This document shows positions 43,109 through 51,921 of a stretch of DNA of 64,000 nt, piece by piece. The notes under the pieces were generated by a model that saw only the letters and a program-made list of their open reading frames with translations, had not been told where the DNA came from and made no database searches. Every line of letters begins with the position of its first letter. Position 1 is the first letter of the stretch. The position numbers and the translations under genes are program-made. Where the stretch lies: the NCBI GenBank assembly GCA_026129525.1, contig JAHCHW010000005.1, positions 276,538 to 340,537 of the forward strand, written 5' to 3'. Source of the stretch: Chitinophagales bacterium. GTDB lineage: Bacteria > Bacteroidota > Bacteroidia > Chitinophagales > LD1.

Positions 43109-44569
43109 CTATCTTTCAACAGATACTTTGCGGGTAGCATAAGTACCATCCGTCAACTTCACAAACACCTGATAAACTCCGGTGGTTAAATCACCAACAT
43201 AAATAGTATGGTTGTAGCCGTTAATGTTATTTACCTGCTTAACCAGTTTACCTGTAAGGTCGAACATTCTTACTTCCGAAACCGGACGCTGAAGGGTGTT
43301 AGCCATAATGTTCAATTCGGTGTTGGTCGGGTTGGGGAACAGTTGCATTTCGATGGTTCCCTTTACTTCGTGAATTGAAGAAGGGCCGGTGTAGCTTGGG
43401 TTAATCAACAATTTATACAAACGTGGAGCAGCATAGCCCATGATAGTATCAATATAAGCCATTGCGCGAGTTTTAGATGCATTAGGGTTTATAGGCATGG
43501 TGCAAGAGTACCAGTTCCAAGGCTCAAAACTTACTCCATAAAAAGGATACAAGCCTTGCACCGGAACGGTTGAAACACCACCTTGTCTGTTAGGAGGACC
43601 ATCGGCAAAGTTGTTCGGTGAAAAAGCAGCGTTATTTCCTAATGCCTCTACATAAGGCATGTAATCACCGGCACCGCTAACTTCAACTACGGGCTGTCCG
43701 GTTGAGGTAACAACGATGTTTGTGTTATAAGGAGTAAGTGTTTCGTTTACACCATGGAAACCAAGCACGGGAGGCTCACCCGCCTGAATCCACGAAGTAT
43801 CGCCAACTGCACCACCTAGTGCCAATACACACTGAAATTTGGATGAAATGCCCGGATAGTTATCGTGGTTGATTGTGCCGCCAAAGCCGTCAAAATCACC
43901 CAAGGTATCTTGGTCAATAAATGCCCCACCTGTTCCTACAAACTTAGGCGCATTAATTTCGGATGTATCATTCAGTGCGCCTGCCGCTAAAGCGATATAC
44001 GCACCCGAGTTAGTTCCGCCAATAACTATTTTGCCTGTGTCAATTCCCCATTGGTTGCTGTTGTTGGCGTAATCATCTTTCAAATAACGTACTAACGATT
44101 TTGCGTCTTGCATACCACGATAAACTGCCTGAATAATTGTTTTGGCACGTGTTTCCTGGTCGGAAGCCAATGCGTTCCAGCCTAAACGATAGCTGAATGA
44201 AATGGCAACATAACCTCTGCGGGCAAAACGGTGGCAAAGTTCCACAAGCGATGAATCTTTTCTGTTTTTAAAGCAAAAGTTAAGCAATGCTGCCGTTAAG
44301 TTTTCGGGCAGGAAAGAACCGTTATGCGAAAGCAACACCACCGGACGGTTGGTGGCGGTATCGCCCGCTGGGCGGTAAACATCCATTTTTAGCGGAACCA
44401 GCGTATTAAAATTAGTATAGTACTCATAGTTTTGAGCATACACAACACTGGTGTCCACCGTAACGTTTGCAAAAACTTCATCAAGGTAACGAACCTGTAC
44501 CTGGGCTTTAATAGCTGTTGTTGCAAAAAGCACAACTGCCAAAGCCAACACTCGTAAATACTGTTTCAT
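43109..44569 (-). CDS. Secreted alpha/beta-hydrolase (carboxylesterase-like) with T9SS domain
   Basis: 486 residues with signal peptide (VLALAVVLFATTAIKAQ). MDVYRPAGD and PVVLLSHNGSF start a carboxylesterase-type fold; IVIGGTNSGAYIALAAG holds the nucleophile elbow (G-T-N-S-G instead of G-x-S-A-G), and VLGFHGVNE is the usual acid-loop position. The C terminus is a T9SS sorting domain (LFPNPTNTELNIMAN, MFDLTGKLVKQV, LTTGVYQVFVKL). Substrate unknown. It has its own terminator, so it is a single transcription unit next to the TonB receptor. Confidence 0.83.
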   Translation of the reverse strand: MKQYLRVLALAVVLFATTAIKAQVQVRYLDEVFANVTVDTSVVYAQNYEYYTNFNTLVPLKMDVYRPAGDTATNRPVVLLSHNGSFLPENLTAALLNFCFKNRKDSSLVELCHRFARRGYVAISFSYRLGWNALASDQETRAKTIIQAVYRGMQDAKSLVRYLKDDYANNSNQWGIDTGKIVIGGTNSGAYIALAAGALNDTSEINAPKFVGTGGAFIDQDTLGDFDGFGGTINHDNYPGISSKFQCVLALGGAVGDTSWIQAGEPPVLGFHGVNETLTPYNTNIVVTSTGQPVVEVSGAGDYMPYVEALGNNAAFSPNNFADGPPNRQGGVSTVPVQGLYPFYGVSFEPWNWYSCTMPINPNASKTRAMAYIDTIMGYAAPRLYKLLINPSYTGPSSIHEVKGTIEMQLFPNPTNTELNIMANTLQRPVSEVRMFDLTGKLVKQVNNINGYNHTIYVGDLTTGVYQVFVKLTDGTYATRKVSVER

Positions 44570-44748
44570 GTCAAGGGTTTTGTTGGTGAAATAATGGCGG
44601 TAAATGTAGTCATTTTTAGTTTACAGGAAAGTTAAGAAGGAGAATTTACCTCTGTAAGCAAGCCGATTATCTTTTGTTAGAAGCAGCGGCTTTTATAGTT
44701 ACTCCCCCTCTCTCCAAAATATCTCAATAATGTTTTTTTTGTGCCTTC

Positions 44749-45333
44749 ATGAAAAAATTGGCATTGCTTGTATTGCTGTTTGTTGTTGCCAGCGGTTATT
44801 CGCAGCAGTTGGTTTTCGAAATGTCGGCTTTCGGCATACGCTTTGGCACCATGACCGTTACCAAAACCAAAGAAAACGACAGTACCGACCTTTACACACT
44901 CAACGCCAAAGGATATTTGAAAGTGCTGTGGATGGAACGCAACGACCAAACGCTTTACGAAGTGCGTTACAGGCACGGAAAACTGCTTTCATCGGCATAC
45001 AAGCAAATTGAAACCGGTGAAGTAAAAAAGTGGACCAACGTAATGTTTGACGGCAAGAAATATGTAGTGGACTCGTACCGCGGCAAAAGAACATTTACCG
45101 AAGTCCCCGTGCATTCCATCATAACGCTTTACTTCAGCAATCCGAAAAATATAAAGCGAATTTTTTACGAAGCCGAAAGCGATTTTGCCGAAGTGAAATA
45201 TCCTGATGAAAACACCGTAGAAATAAAAAGCTCCGATGGCAACCGAAGTGTTTATCATTTTAAAAACGGAACAATGGACCACATGGAGTTTTACATTTCC
45301 ATAGCCATTGTAAACATGAAGCGGATTAGCTGA
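44749..45333 (+). CDS. Secreted protein of unknown function (DUF3108/DUF6134-like)
   Basis: 194 residues with signal peptide (MKKLALLVLLFVVASGYSQ). The mature part is all-beta in appearance: FEMSAFGIRFGTMTVTK, LYEVRYRHGKLLSS, KRTFTEVPVHSIITLYF. This resembles the DUF3108/DUF6134 type of periplasmic proteins, but I cannot confirm the family by eye. No catalytic motif. Its 3' end overlaps the convergent sterol-desaturase-family gene by 8 bp. Upstream 44570-44748 shows no gene. Confidence 0.75.
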   Translation: MKKLALLVLLFVVASGYSQQLVFEMSAFGIRFGTMTVTKTKENDSTDLYTLNAKGYLKVLWMERNDQTLYEVRYRHGKLLSSAYKQIETGEVKKWTNVMFDGKKYVVDSYRGKRTFTEVPVHSIITLYFSNPKNIKRIFYEAESDFAEVKYPDENTVEIKSSDGNRSVYHFKNGTMDHMEFYISIAIVNMKRIS

Positions 45334-46177
45334 TAGCTGCGCTTCTTTTCTGCTCGTAATCGGCACGGGTTGTTTTGCAAACCTTATCCCAAATAAACGA
45401 TACCTCGCCAAAGTTGGCGTTCACATCGCTGTGGTGAACGTTGTGCCAAGCCGAACTGTTTAACCCGATTCGCGGAAGAATTTTTTCGAGCCAACTGAAA
45501 GTAACCCCGCAGTGCAGGTACAAATTCAGAAACACAAAACCCACAATTGCCGAAAAGTAAAGTGGTGCAAAATGCTTTGCCGGAGGAAAACAGATGAACA
45601 GCAACGGGAAAAATGTCAAAACGGTTTCTAAGGGACCAACTGCAAAACCGGCAAACGGTGTCGGGTCGCGGAAGGAATGATGGTGTTTATGAAACGGGAA
45701 AAACATTTTGGTGTGCAGCAAGCGGTGTTTCCAATACGTCAATGCATCTACCGCAATTATTCCGGCATACATTTCTAAAACAACCAGCCACCAGTTTAAG
45801 CCCATTTCTTTTATGGTCCACACAATACCGGTGGGCAAACCTATGCGATACATACCGGTGGGCCATGCCGCCATACAAGCCACTACAAACATGGCGCGCG
45901 CGCTGCCGAATGCTTCTTCGGCTATAGGTGGATTTTTACCACGCTCGCCTTGTATGCGGTTGCCGTATTTTTCTGAAAACCGGTAAATCAGAAAAGCAAA
46001 CGTAAAAAGCGGAACGGTGATGATTAAAAAAATCCGCAGTACGCTGTCGTAAAAAACTTTGGGCGAAGGATGCAGCAAACCCGAAAGAAAAACGAGCGCT
46101 ACAATTACCCAATCAATAAAAGGCGCTGATTTGTGCAGGTTGAAAAAGTTGCGTTGTGTGAGAACGGCTGTTTGCAT
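45326..46177 (-). CDS. Sterol desaturase / fatty-acid hydroxylase family membrane enzyme
   Basis: 283 residues, integral membrane di-iron oxygenase. Four or five hydrophobic helices are visible (WVIVALVFLSGLL, IFLIITVPLFTFAFLIY, WWLVVLEMYAGIIAV, VLTFFPLLFICF). The three histidine boxes are HRLLHTK (residues ~167-173), HKHHH (~179-183) and HNVHH (~254-258), as expected for this superfamily. It probably hydroxylates or desaturates a lipid (fatty acid, carotenoid or hopanoid). The start MQTAVLTQ at 46177 lies 41 bp after the nuoM stop, so co-transcription with nuoM is possible. Confidence 0.87.
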   Translation of the reverse strand: MQTAVLTQRNFFNLHKSAPFIDWVIVALVFLSGLLHPSPKVFYDSVLRIFLIITVPLFTFAFLIYRFSEKYGNRIQGERGKNPPIAEEAFGSARAMFVVACMAAWPTGMYRIGLPTGIVWTIKEMGLNWWLVVLEMYAGIIAVDALTYWKHRLLHTKMFFPFHKHHHSFRDPTPFAGFAVGPLETVLTFFPLLFICFPPAKHFAPLYFSAIVGFVFLNLYLHCGVTFSWLEKILPRIGLNSSAWHNVHHSDVNANFGEVSFIWDKVCKTTRADYEQKRSAAIS

Positions 46178-46218
46178 CGGTAAAAATTACGCGGCAAAAA
46201 TATTTTTTCGGGAGAAAA

Positions 46219-47769
46219 TTAAAACTCCGCTCTCAACACATTCTTCATTACTTCTTCGCTTGCGGGGCTCAGCAAATTCTGAATTAAAATAGGCGCAACG
46301 CCCATTACCACTACTCCGGCAATCAAAATTACGGCAGCTAATTTTTCATTCCACTCTGCATCACCAAAGGCTACGTCCGAGGTCCGAGGTCCGAGGTCCG
46401 AGGTAATACCGGCTGTTTCGCTTCCGACTTCCGACTTCGGACTTCCGACATGCAATTCTCCCCACATCACTTTCCCCAACGCTCTCAAAATATAAACCGC
46501 TGTCACCACTATACTCGCACAAGCCGCAATCGTTGCTGCGCGATACCAGAAATTCGGATTTTGCCATGCGCCCATAAACACCGTCATTTCCGCAGCAAAG
46601 CCACTGAAACCAGGCAAGCCGAGCGAACACAAACCCGCAATAAAAAATACCGTGCCTATAAACGGAGTAAGCTTCAACAAACCGCCCATTTGCGCTACCA
46701 TGCGTGTGTGGGTGCGCTCATACAACATGCCGATTGCAGCGAAGAAAAGAGCGGTCATTAAACCGTGGCTTACCATCTGCATCACCGCACCGGTAATGGC
46801 TGTTTTCGTGAGCATGCCAATACCCAGCAGCACAAACCCGCAGTGGCTCACCGATGAATATGCGTTGATGTATTTTAAATCTGTTTGCATAAGCGTGGCA
46901 AATGCGCCATACAAAATGGCAACAGCACTCAGCAGAATAATTACGCTTTGGTATTCCACCGCACCTTCGGGCATCAGGTAAGTAGCCACGCGCAAGCAAC
47001 CATATCCGCCCAGCTTCATCGAAATTCCCGCAAGGAACATAGAAGCCGCAGTAGGTGCGCTGCTGTGTCCATCGGGCACCCATGTGTGAAACGGAAACAG
47101 TGCCCCAAACACCCCAAAACCCAAAAACAAAAACGGAAAAAATTTCGATTGCACTTCAACCGGCAAGTGTGCCTTTGATAGCGCCACCAAATCGAATGTG
47201 GGTGAGCCGTTGTAGAAATAAACAGCCAGCAAACCCACAAACACCAGCGCGCTTCCGCCCATCAGCATCAGCGCCAGTTTGTTCGCGCTGTATTCCTTGC
47301 GACCGCTGCCCCAAATGGCTATCAGCAAAAACTTCGGTATCACCGCCAGCTCCAAAAAGAAAAACATCATAAACAAATCGAGCGACACAAAAAAGCCATA
47401 AGCACCTGCGCTCAAAAACAGCAACAGAAAGAAAAACTCTTTCGTGAGTTTCTCTACTTTCCAGCTCACCAGCACACCCGCTACCACTACCAGTGCCGTC
47501 ATCATAATCATCGCCACCGAAATGCCGTCCACCCCCGCGTAATATTGAATGTTGAACGCGTTGAACCAACTCATGCGCTGCTCAAAAAGAAATTGCTCTG
47601 CTACTCCTGCGTTGCGCGCGTTTACATACGCCAGTGTTAGCCAGCCCACCAACGCCAATTGCAGCACCGAGCCCATGAGCGCAATTACTCGTACTTGTTT
47701 GGTATCGCGCATCAACAACACTGCAAGAGCGGTGAGGATTGGGAGTAGAATTAAAAGAGATAGGTTCAT
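46219..47769 (-). CDS. nuoM: NADH-quinone oxidoreductase subunit M
   Basis: 516-residue antiporter-like subunit of respiratory complex I with about 14 helices. MFFFLELAVIPKFLLIAIWG carries the conserved helix-5 Glu, FPFHTWVPDGHSSAPTAASM is the signature of NuoL/M/N proteins, followed by Lys in GISMKLGGYG. Near the C terminus, between the last two helices, a ~27-residue hydrophilic stretch (SPKSEVGSE, TSDLGPRTSD) is coded by 7-bp microsatellites at ~46375-46450. Neither nuoL nor nuoN is adjacent, which is unusual for this operon. Confidence 0.9.
   Translation of the reverse strand: MNLSLLILLPILTALAVLLMRDTKQVRVIALMGSVLQLALVGWLTLAYVNARNAGVAEQFLFEQRMSWFNAFNIQYYAGVDGISVAMIMMTALVVVAGVLVSWKVEKLTKEFFFLLLFLSAGAYGFFVSLDLFMMFFFLELAVIPKFLLIAIWGSGRKEYSANKLALMLMGGSALVFVGLLAVYFYNGSPTFDLVALSKAHLPVEVQSKFFPFLFLGFGVFGALFPFHTWVPDGHSSAPTAASMFLAGISMKLGGYGCLRVATYLMPEGAVEYQSVIILLSAVAILYGAFATLMQTDLKYINAYSSVSHCGFVLLGIGMLTKTAITGAVMQMVSHGLMTALFFAAIGMLYERTHTRMVAQMGGLLKLTPFIGTVFFIAGLCSLGLPGFSGFAAEMTVFMGAWQNPNFWYRAATIAACASIVVTAVYILRALGKVMWGELHVGSPKSEVGSETAGITSDLGPRTSDVAFGDAEWNEKLAAVILIAGVVVMGVAPILIQNLLSPASEEVMKNVLRAEF
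46374..46450. repeat. 7-bp microsatellites inside nuoM (GGTCCGA and CTTCCGA types)
   Basis: Four near-perfect GGTCCGA units at ~46375-46403 and four CTTCCGA-type units at ~46421-46450, separated by ~17 bp. The two are roughly inverted versions of each other. The whole insertion keeps the nuoM frame. Confidence 0.8.
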
Positions 47770-47824
47770 TTAATACAAGTATAAAAATTATTTGCCGGCA
47801 AATAGCAAGTGTAAATTGCCATGC

Positions 47825-48145
47825 TTACCTGCTTCGCGTTTGTTTTATTTTAGAGGGATGTTGTTTGGTGTGGAATAATGTTAGCACCTGAATAGCTTGC
47901 GCTCTGATTCTGAAAATGATAAGATAGTTACCCCAAATAATGTTGCGATAAATTTTGCCTTTTGTGGAAAGGAAACGGCACTCCGGAAATTTTTCCGGAT
48001 GTGGTAGAATAGCAGCAACCTGTTTGTAAAAATCTGTTCGGAAACGCTCGGCATAGCGGGAAGAGTAATGCTCATAATAAAAAAGATATTCTGCCTTTAA
48101 CTCTGCTTCGGCAAATTCACTTATCTCTATTCTTACTTTTTCCAT
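47825..48145 (-). CDS. RelE/ParE-family toxin
   Basis: 106 residues. EISEFAEAELKAEYLFYYEHYSSRYAERF and then FPECRFLSTKGKIYRNIIWGNYLIIFRI, with ending VLTLFHTKQHP, follow the RelE/ParE fold (two helices then a four-stranded sheet with basic residues). ParE-type toxins hit gyrase and RelE-type toxins cut ribosome-bound mRNA; which applies is not decidable. It overlaps its antitoxin gene by 13 bp. Confidence 0.85.
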   Translation of the reverse strand: MEKVRIEISEFAEAELKAEYLFYYEHYSSRYAERFRTDFYKQVAAILPHPEKFPECRFLSTKGKIYRNIIWGNYLIIFRIRAQAIQVLTLFHTKQHPSKIKQTRSR

Positions 48146-48339
48146 GCTGCTGTGCGTTGCATAGAATCTTCAAACGAATAGAACTTGCCTTTTTCTGCGC
48201 GCTTTACGCGAGCTTTTAAGTCAGCTACATTGATGGTTTCATAATTACTGTCTAATACCTCTACATAATTCATGGTGCGCAGTAAACCCAACAGTTTTTT
48301 CCCCTCGCTGGTGTTTTTCACTTTTACTATTGTTTCCAT
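48133..48339 (-). CDS. Antitoxin of the RelE/ParE pair
   Basis: 68 residues, upstream of and overlapping the toxin gene, the standard order. No DNA-binding fold is obvious: it has a short beta start (TIVKVKNTSEGKKLLGLLRT), then VLDSNYETINVADLKARVKRAEKGKFYSF, similar to small Bacteroidota antitoxins of the type that wrap ParE/RelE toxins. The call rests mainly on position and size. Confidence 0.75.
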   Translation of the reverse strand: METIVKVKNTSEGKKLLGLLRTMNYVEVLDSNYETINVADLKARVKRAEKGKFYSFEDSMQRTAAWKK

Positions 48340-48736
48340 ATAGCCAAATGTAATGAAAATGAGGAAGCCGCCCGAATTGAAATTATAGAGGTTAGAAAAA
48401 ATAAAACACTGAAAGTGTTGTGCGTGTAGGGGGAAGAATTAAGAGAGATAGGTTCATAGTTTACCGTTTCGAGTATAAAGTTTTCAGTTCATTGCACTTC
48501 AACATTCATTATTCGGGGTTCAATATTCGTTATTTAGTTTATAGGGGTTGCTGAAATTTTTTCGCCTCTGTTTCCCCTTTGGGGGTTAGGGGGCTGAAAA
48601 AATTTCATCACCGCGCTTTCCCTGCCCGACTTCGTCATTCAGGCGGGCGTTCCAATTCCCGCACCCACCGCTCTACTGCCAACCGGTGCGGGAGATTTCC
48701 ACTACAATCGCTACCCCGAACAACATTGCCTCAGTT
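48340..48736. repeat. Non-coding region with hairpins typical of dispersed repeats
   Basis: 397 bp with no credible gene. TGAAATTTTTTC (48552-48563) pairs with GAAAAAATTTCA (48596-48607). TCCCGCACC (48657-48665) pairs with GGTGCGGGA (48685-48693), and GCCCGAC...GGCGGGCG lies between. The layout looks like a non-autonomous dispersed element next to the toxin-antitoxin pair. Confidence 0.5.
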
Positions 48737-49846
48737 TTATTCTTTCAAAATAGAAAAGTCAAGAACACGTACTTCACATTTATATCCTGCCTTCTTATCC
48801 AAATGAATATCGTAAGTGTAGGGCTCTGTGAAAGTACTCCCCAAACCTGGCAAAATAGTTGCATCAATTGTAGTATAGTCATAATCTACAGGTACTCCTT
48901 TTTTGTCATATAGTACAAAAAACAACTGGATGTTCGAAACAGATTTATTCAGTTGATTTAAAATTGAAAATTCAACTAATGGATTTGTAGTTTTATCAAA
49001 AATTGGATCGTACTTTCCAAAACCCATAGGATCAGAATCGGAATATTTGTGCCAAACTAAATTTCTAACAACAACTCCATTTTTAATTAGCGCCTCTACA
49101 TTTTTTTGCGATTGAATCTGTGCTTTTGGAATATTTAGAGAAGTAGTTCTCTGTTCCCCCTCCAATAATTGTTTAAGATACTTAGAGGGTATTGAAAAAT
49201 TTAAATTTTGGCCTTCAAAAATTCCACCTACTGCTATACCTGTTAATGCCCCTCTGAAGTTTAAAATAGGTCCACCGCTGCTCCCCGGTGAAATTGGTGC
49301 TGTGATTTGAATTAATTCGCGACCGTTGTAATCTCGAACAGCACTTACATTACCTTCCGCAAAAGTCCCGTCCAAACCGTGTGGATTTCCAACCGAAAAT
49401 ATTTTTGAACCAACATTTGGCATTGTAGTATCAATTTCGACCGGCTTAATCCGTTGGGGCAATAGAGGGACTGCCAAAAGAGCAAGGTCATTTTTATTGT
49501 CAATTGCTAAATAACCATCGACATTATATTTTTCCTTTCTCAGATTCACAAATGCATATTTTGCTCCTTCAATAACGTGAAGATTAGTAACTATCACACC
49601 ATTTTCAACAATAAATCCCGAACCCAATCCCAAGGTTTGATGGTCCTTGTCTTGAACGGTAATAGCAACGGTATATGATAAAGCATCTTTAGCAATTTCT
49701 TCGGGAGTAAGCTGAGTTGAAACAGGTGATGCAAATTTTACATCTCTCGGTTTTTTCTCCGATGAATGATTGTTGCAAGAAGTAAAAAGGGATGTTAGTA
49801 GTACAAATAATATTTGTTGCAACAATCTTGAAACGTTTGCCCTCAT
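48737..49846 (-). CDS. HtrA-like trypsin-family serine protease, lipoprotein, without PDZ domain
   Basis: 369 residues. The N terminus LFVLLTSLFTSCNN has a lipobox (Cys ~24), so it is anchored in a membrane. The chymotrypsin-fold protease domain has the triad His in TNLHVIEG (~residue 87), Asp in KNDLALLAV (~115) and Ser in SPGSSGGPIL (~189). In place of the PDZ domains of DegP there is a ~120-residue beta-rich domain (residues ~250-369), with NPLVEFSILNQLN, of unknown function. The upstream membrane-protein gene is 12 bp away on the same strand. Confidence 0.87.
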   Translation of the reverse strand: MRANVSRLLQQILFVLLTSLFTSCNNHSSEKKPRDVKFASPVSTQLTPEEIAKDALSYTVAITVQDKDHQTLGLGSGFIVENGVIVTNLHVIEGAKYAFVNLRKEKYNVDGYLAIDNKNDLALLAVPLLPQRIKPVEIDTTMPNVGSKIFSVGNPHGLDGTFAEGNVSAVRDYNGRELIQITAPISPGSSGGPILNFRGALTGIAVGGIFEGQNLNFSIPSKYLKQLLEGEQRTTSLNIPKAQIQSQKNVEALIKNGVVVRNLVWHKYSDSDPMGFGKYDPIFDKTTNPLVEFSILNQLNKSVSNIQLFFVLYDKKGVPVDYDYTTIDATILPGLGSTFTEPYTYDIHLDKKAGYKCEVRVLDFSILKE

Positions 49847-49858
49847 CTTTTTCCTGTG

Positions 49859-50455
49859 TTAACTGTTTATGATAGTTTTATTGAAATATTTAAAATAGAT
49901 AAAAGTCAATAACCCAATTAGCGGCAACAAATAGAATGTCCAAATAAGTATTTTGCTGGAAGTCGCATTTACATAAATGCTGATGGTTTTTGTTAGACCG
50001 AAGAGTCCTTTTTCTCTAAACCTTTTGTTGTTATCAAACTTGCAAGAATGTTCAATTGAACCTAATAATAACTGATGATAGTAGAAGTAGTCAAGCAAGA
50101 AACAACAAATCCAAAAAATAATAACAAGGAAGAACCACTTAATCTTCGTGTCATCAGTGAAGCTAAGTTTCTCGGAAACGCCATAGATAAAACCTAACGA
50201 AGCAATAAATACACTCAATACAATTGACCTAAATCTAATTATCAAATCGTTGAAATGCATTTGACTTTCAATAGTCGTTTGCCACTTCTTAACGAAATAT
50301 TCAATGTCGCAATCTTCACATTCTATTTGTTGTAATTGCTTAATTTCTTCAAGTTTAGATTCTTCCTTTTTTTGCAATTGCTGCCTTATGACGTGTAAAA
50401 TCGCACCGACAAATATTCCAATTAAGAGGATTAAAAAATCTTTTAAGTATTCCAT
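49859..50455 (-). CDS. Small multi-spanning membrane protein, function unknown
   Basis: 198 residues. An N-terminal membrane helix (FLILLIGIFVGAILHVI) is followed by a charged coiled-coil-like stretch (LQKKEESKLEEIKQLQQIE), then further helices near residues 80-97, 108-127 and 170-190 (WTFYLLPLIGLLTFIYFKYF). No family recognised. Cys pair CEDCD near residue 47. It probably shares a transcript with the HtrA-like lipoprotein 12 bp downstream. Confidence 0.7.
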   Translation of the reverse strand: MEYLKDFLILLIGIFVGAILHVIRQQLQKKEESKLEEIKQLQQIECEDCDIEYFVKKWQTTIESQMHFNDLIIRFRSIVLSVFIASLGFIYGVSEKLSFTDDTKIKWFFLVIIFWICCFLLDYFYYHQLLLGSIEHSCKFDNNKRFREKGLFGLTKTISIYVNATSSKILIWTFYLLPLIGLLTFIYFKYFNKTIINS

Positions 50456-50557
50456 TTTATTTTTTTATGGTGGTAGCAAATTGCGACTACCATATTTCAC
50501 TTCACACCAACTTTTTGCCGTTGCTCGAATAATTACGCAAAAAATACAGTAGTCATA

Positions 50558-50797
50558 CTACAAAAATATCTCATCATACTTCCCCTTTTTGTCAAACTCT
50601 ACCTTAGAAATCTCTACGACTTTAGCAGTTACATTTTTGGGTCCGTCATGTTGTAAGTTCTTTTCATGCCACATTACTAAATCACTACTACTTGGTGCGC
50701 TGTCTCCTTCATAATACCGGATAGTTTCAGACGGTGGGTTATCAGGAAATCTTTCCAGTTTAGGACGCGTGTAAAATGTAACTTTATAGTAAGCCAT
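50558..50797 (-). CDS. Small hypothetical protein
   Basis: 79 residues, soluble, no signal peptide. VTFYTRPKLERFPDNPPSE, RYYEGDSAP and AKVVEISKVEFDKKG suggest a small alpha/beta protein with a plausible amino-acid composition. The frame ATG has no overlap with any other gene. Unrecognised family; could be a defence- or mobile-element-associated orphan like its surroundings. Confidence 0.55.
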   Translation of the reverse strand: MAYYKVTFYTRPKLERFPDNPPSETIRYYEGDSAPSSSDLVMWHEKNLQHDGPKNVTAKVVEISKVEFDKKGKYDEIFL

Positions 50798-51217
50798 GTA
50801 ATTTATGTAACCGTTGTCACTATTGCTGTTATCACCAACAGTAAATTTTATAACAAATCTTCATTCGTTTCTTTTTCAAAATAAAACAGATGTCATTGCG
50901 AGGAAACGTAAGTTCATGAGTTCCTTTAAATAAATATAAGCGCTGCGAATAAAATTCCTTTAAAAATCAAACAAGTATTTTCCGACCTGTTCCCGACTTG
51001 TCGGGAGAGCAACCTTTCGACCTGCATACCGTCAGGCAGGTTTGTCTTTTATGTTTCAAAACCAATCACAAAATAAACAAATGTCATTGCGAAAAGAATT
51101 CCTTTAAAAATCAATCAGTTTTATTCTTTGAAGCAACCTTCATATTTGTTTTTTAAAAATCACAAGGTTGAAGTTTGCTTCGCTCCGTTCCACTCCGCTC
51201 GCAATGACAACTCTGTT
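50798..51217. repeat. Non-coding region built of dispersed repeats
   Basis: No gene. TTCCTTTAAAAATCAA occurs at ~50955 and ~51100, with a shorter variant at ~50932. GTCATTGCGA words occur at ~50892 and ~51083 and the inverse CGCAATGAC at ~51200. TCCCGAC-TT-GTCGGGA (50991-51006) and CCTGC...GCAGG (51021-51040) are small hairpins. Confidence 0.55.
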
Positions 51218-51553
51218 TCATTGCAAATACATCAAACAGTTTTCCTCATCTTCGAGAAACCCGCCAATTACAACAACACTCTTTTCCAAAATTGAATTTA
51301 TCTGTGCGGTTGTTTTATTGCCGCATGTAAGTTGAATAACCTATGGCGGACAGCCAAACAAACGGCTTAGCGATTCGAAGTCAGTATCTTTTGTGAGAAT
51401 GGCATATCCTTTCTCTTTTGCAAAATTCCATATCGCAACATCTTCTGTGTTTTCGTCCATGCCAAATTTTGCTACATGGGCACTGTCTGAAAATTTCTTA
51501 TCAAGAAAGGCAGCTAAACGGTAAGAAAGGTTGTTGTCCACTAAAATCATCAA
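51218..51553 (-). pseudogene. DUF5615-type (Mut7-C/PIN-like) toxin gene interrupted by an in-frame TAG
   Basis: The first 70 codons (MMILVDNNLSYRLAAFL, then ILTKDTDFESL) are a DUF5615 PIN-like protein ending FGCPP at a TAG (51341-51343). Translation past the TAG, in the same frame, gives 40 further codons (VIQLTCGNKTTAQINSIL ...) that match the expected C-terminal part of the family, to a TGA at 51218. A single base change (AAG to TAG) at the usual Lys after PP explains it. The acidic residues LVDNN and TKDTDF are kept. It overlaps the DUF433 gene by 4 bp. Confidence 0.82.
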
Positions 51554-51780
51554 TCTACCACAGCAAATTTTACATGCTTTTCGCTGTCGGCTGCATAAGC
51601 TAAGCAGGCGGTAATATCTTCATCGGTCAACTTTGGAAAGTCAACAATTATTTCTTGTCTTGTCATCCCGGCTGCCAGATATCCGAGCACATCAGCAACG
51701 GTAATTCTCAGGTTACGCACGCAAGGTTTTCCTGAACGCACATTCGGGTTTATGGAAATAATTTCCTGATATGGCTTCAT
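51550..51780 (-). CDS. DUF433 antitoxin-like protein
   Basis: 76 residues. ISINPNVRSGKPCVRNLRITV, LGYLAAGMTRQEIIVDFPKLT and DITACLAYA are the standard DUF433 pattern (winged HTH-like VapB-type antitoxin). DUF433 genes are commonly paired with DUF5615 genes in this order. The partner here carries an internal stop. The antitoxin itself looks intact. Confidence 0.88.
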   Translation of the reverse strand: MKPYQEIISINPNVRSGKPCVRNLRITVADVLGYLAAGMTRQEIIVDFPKLTDEDITACLAYAADSEKHVKFAVVD

Positions 51781-51921
51781 ACTACCTTATTTGTTTTTCA
51801 AAGATAAATTAACGCTTCGAATTTTTCGCGTTGTTGAGTTTGCATTTCTCGCAAAACTTGAACCCTAGTCTATACTACTCCGCTTTAAACATTATGCCAA
51901 CAAAAAAACAAACTGCCGCGC

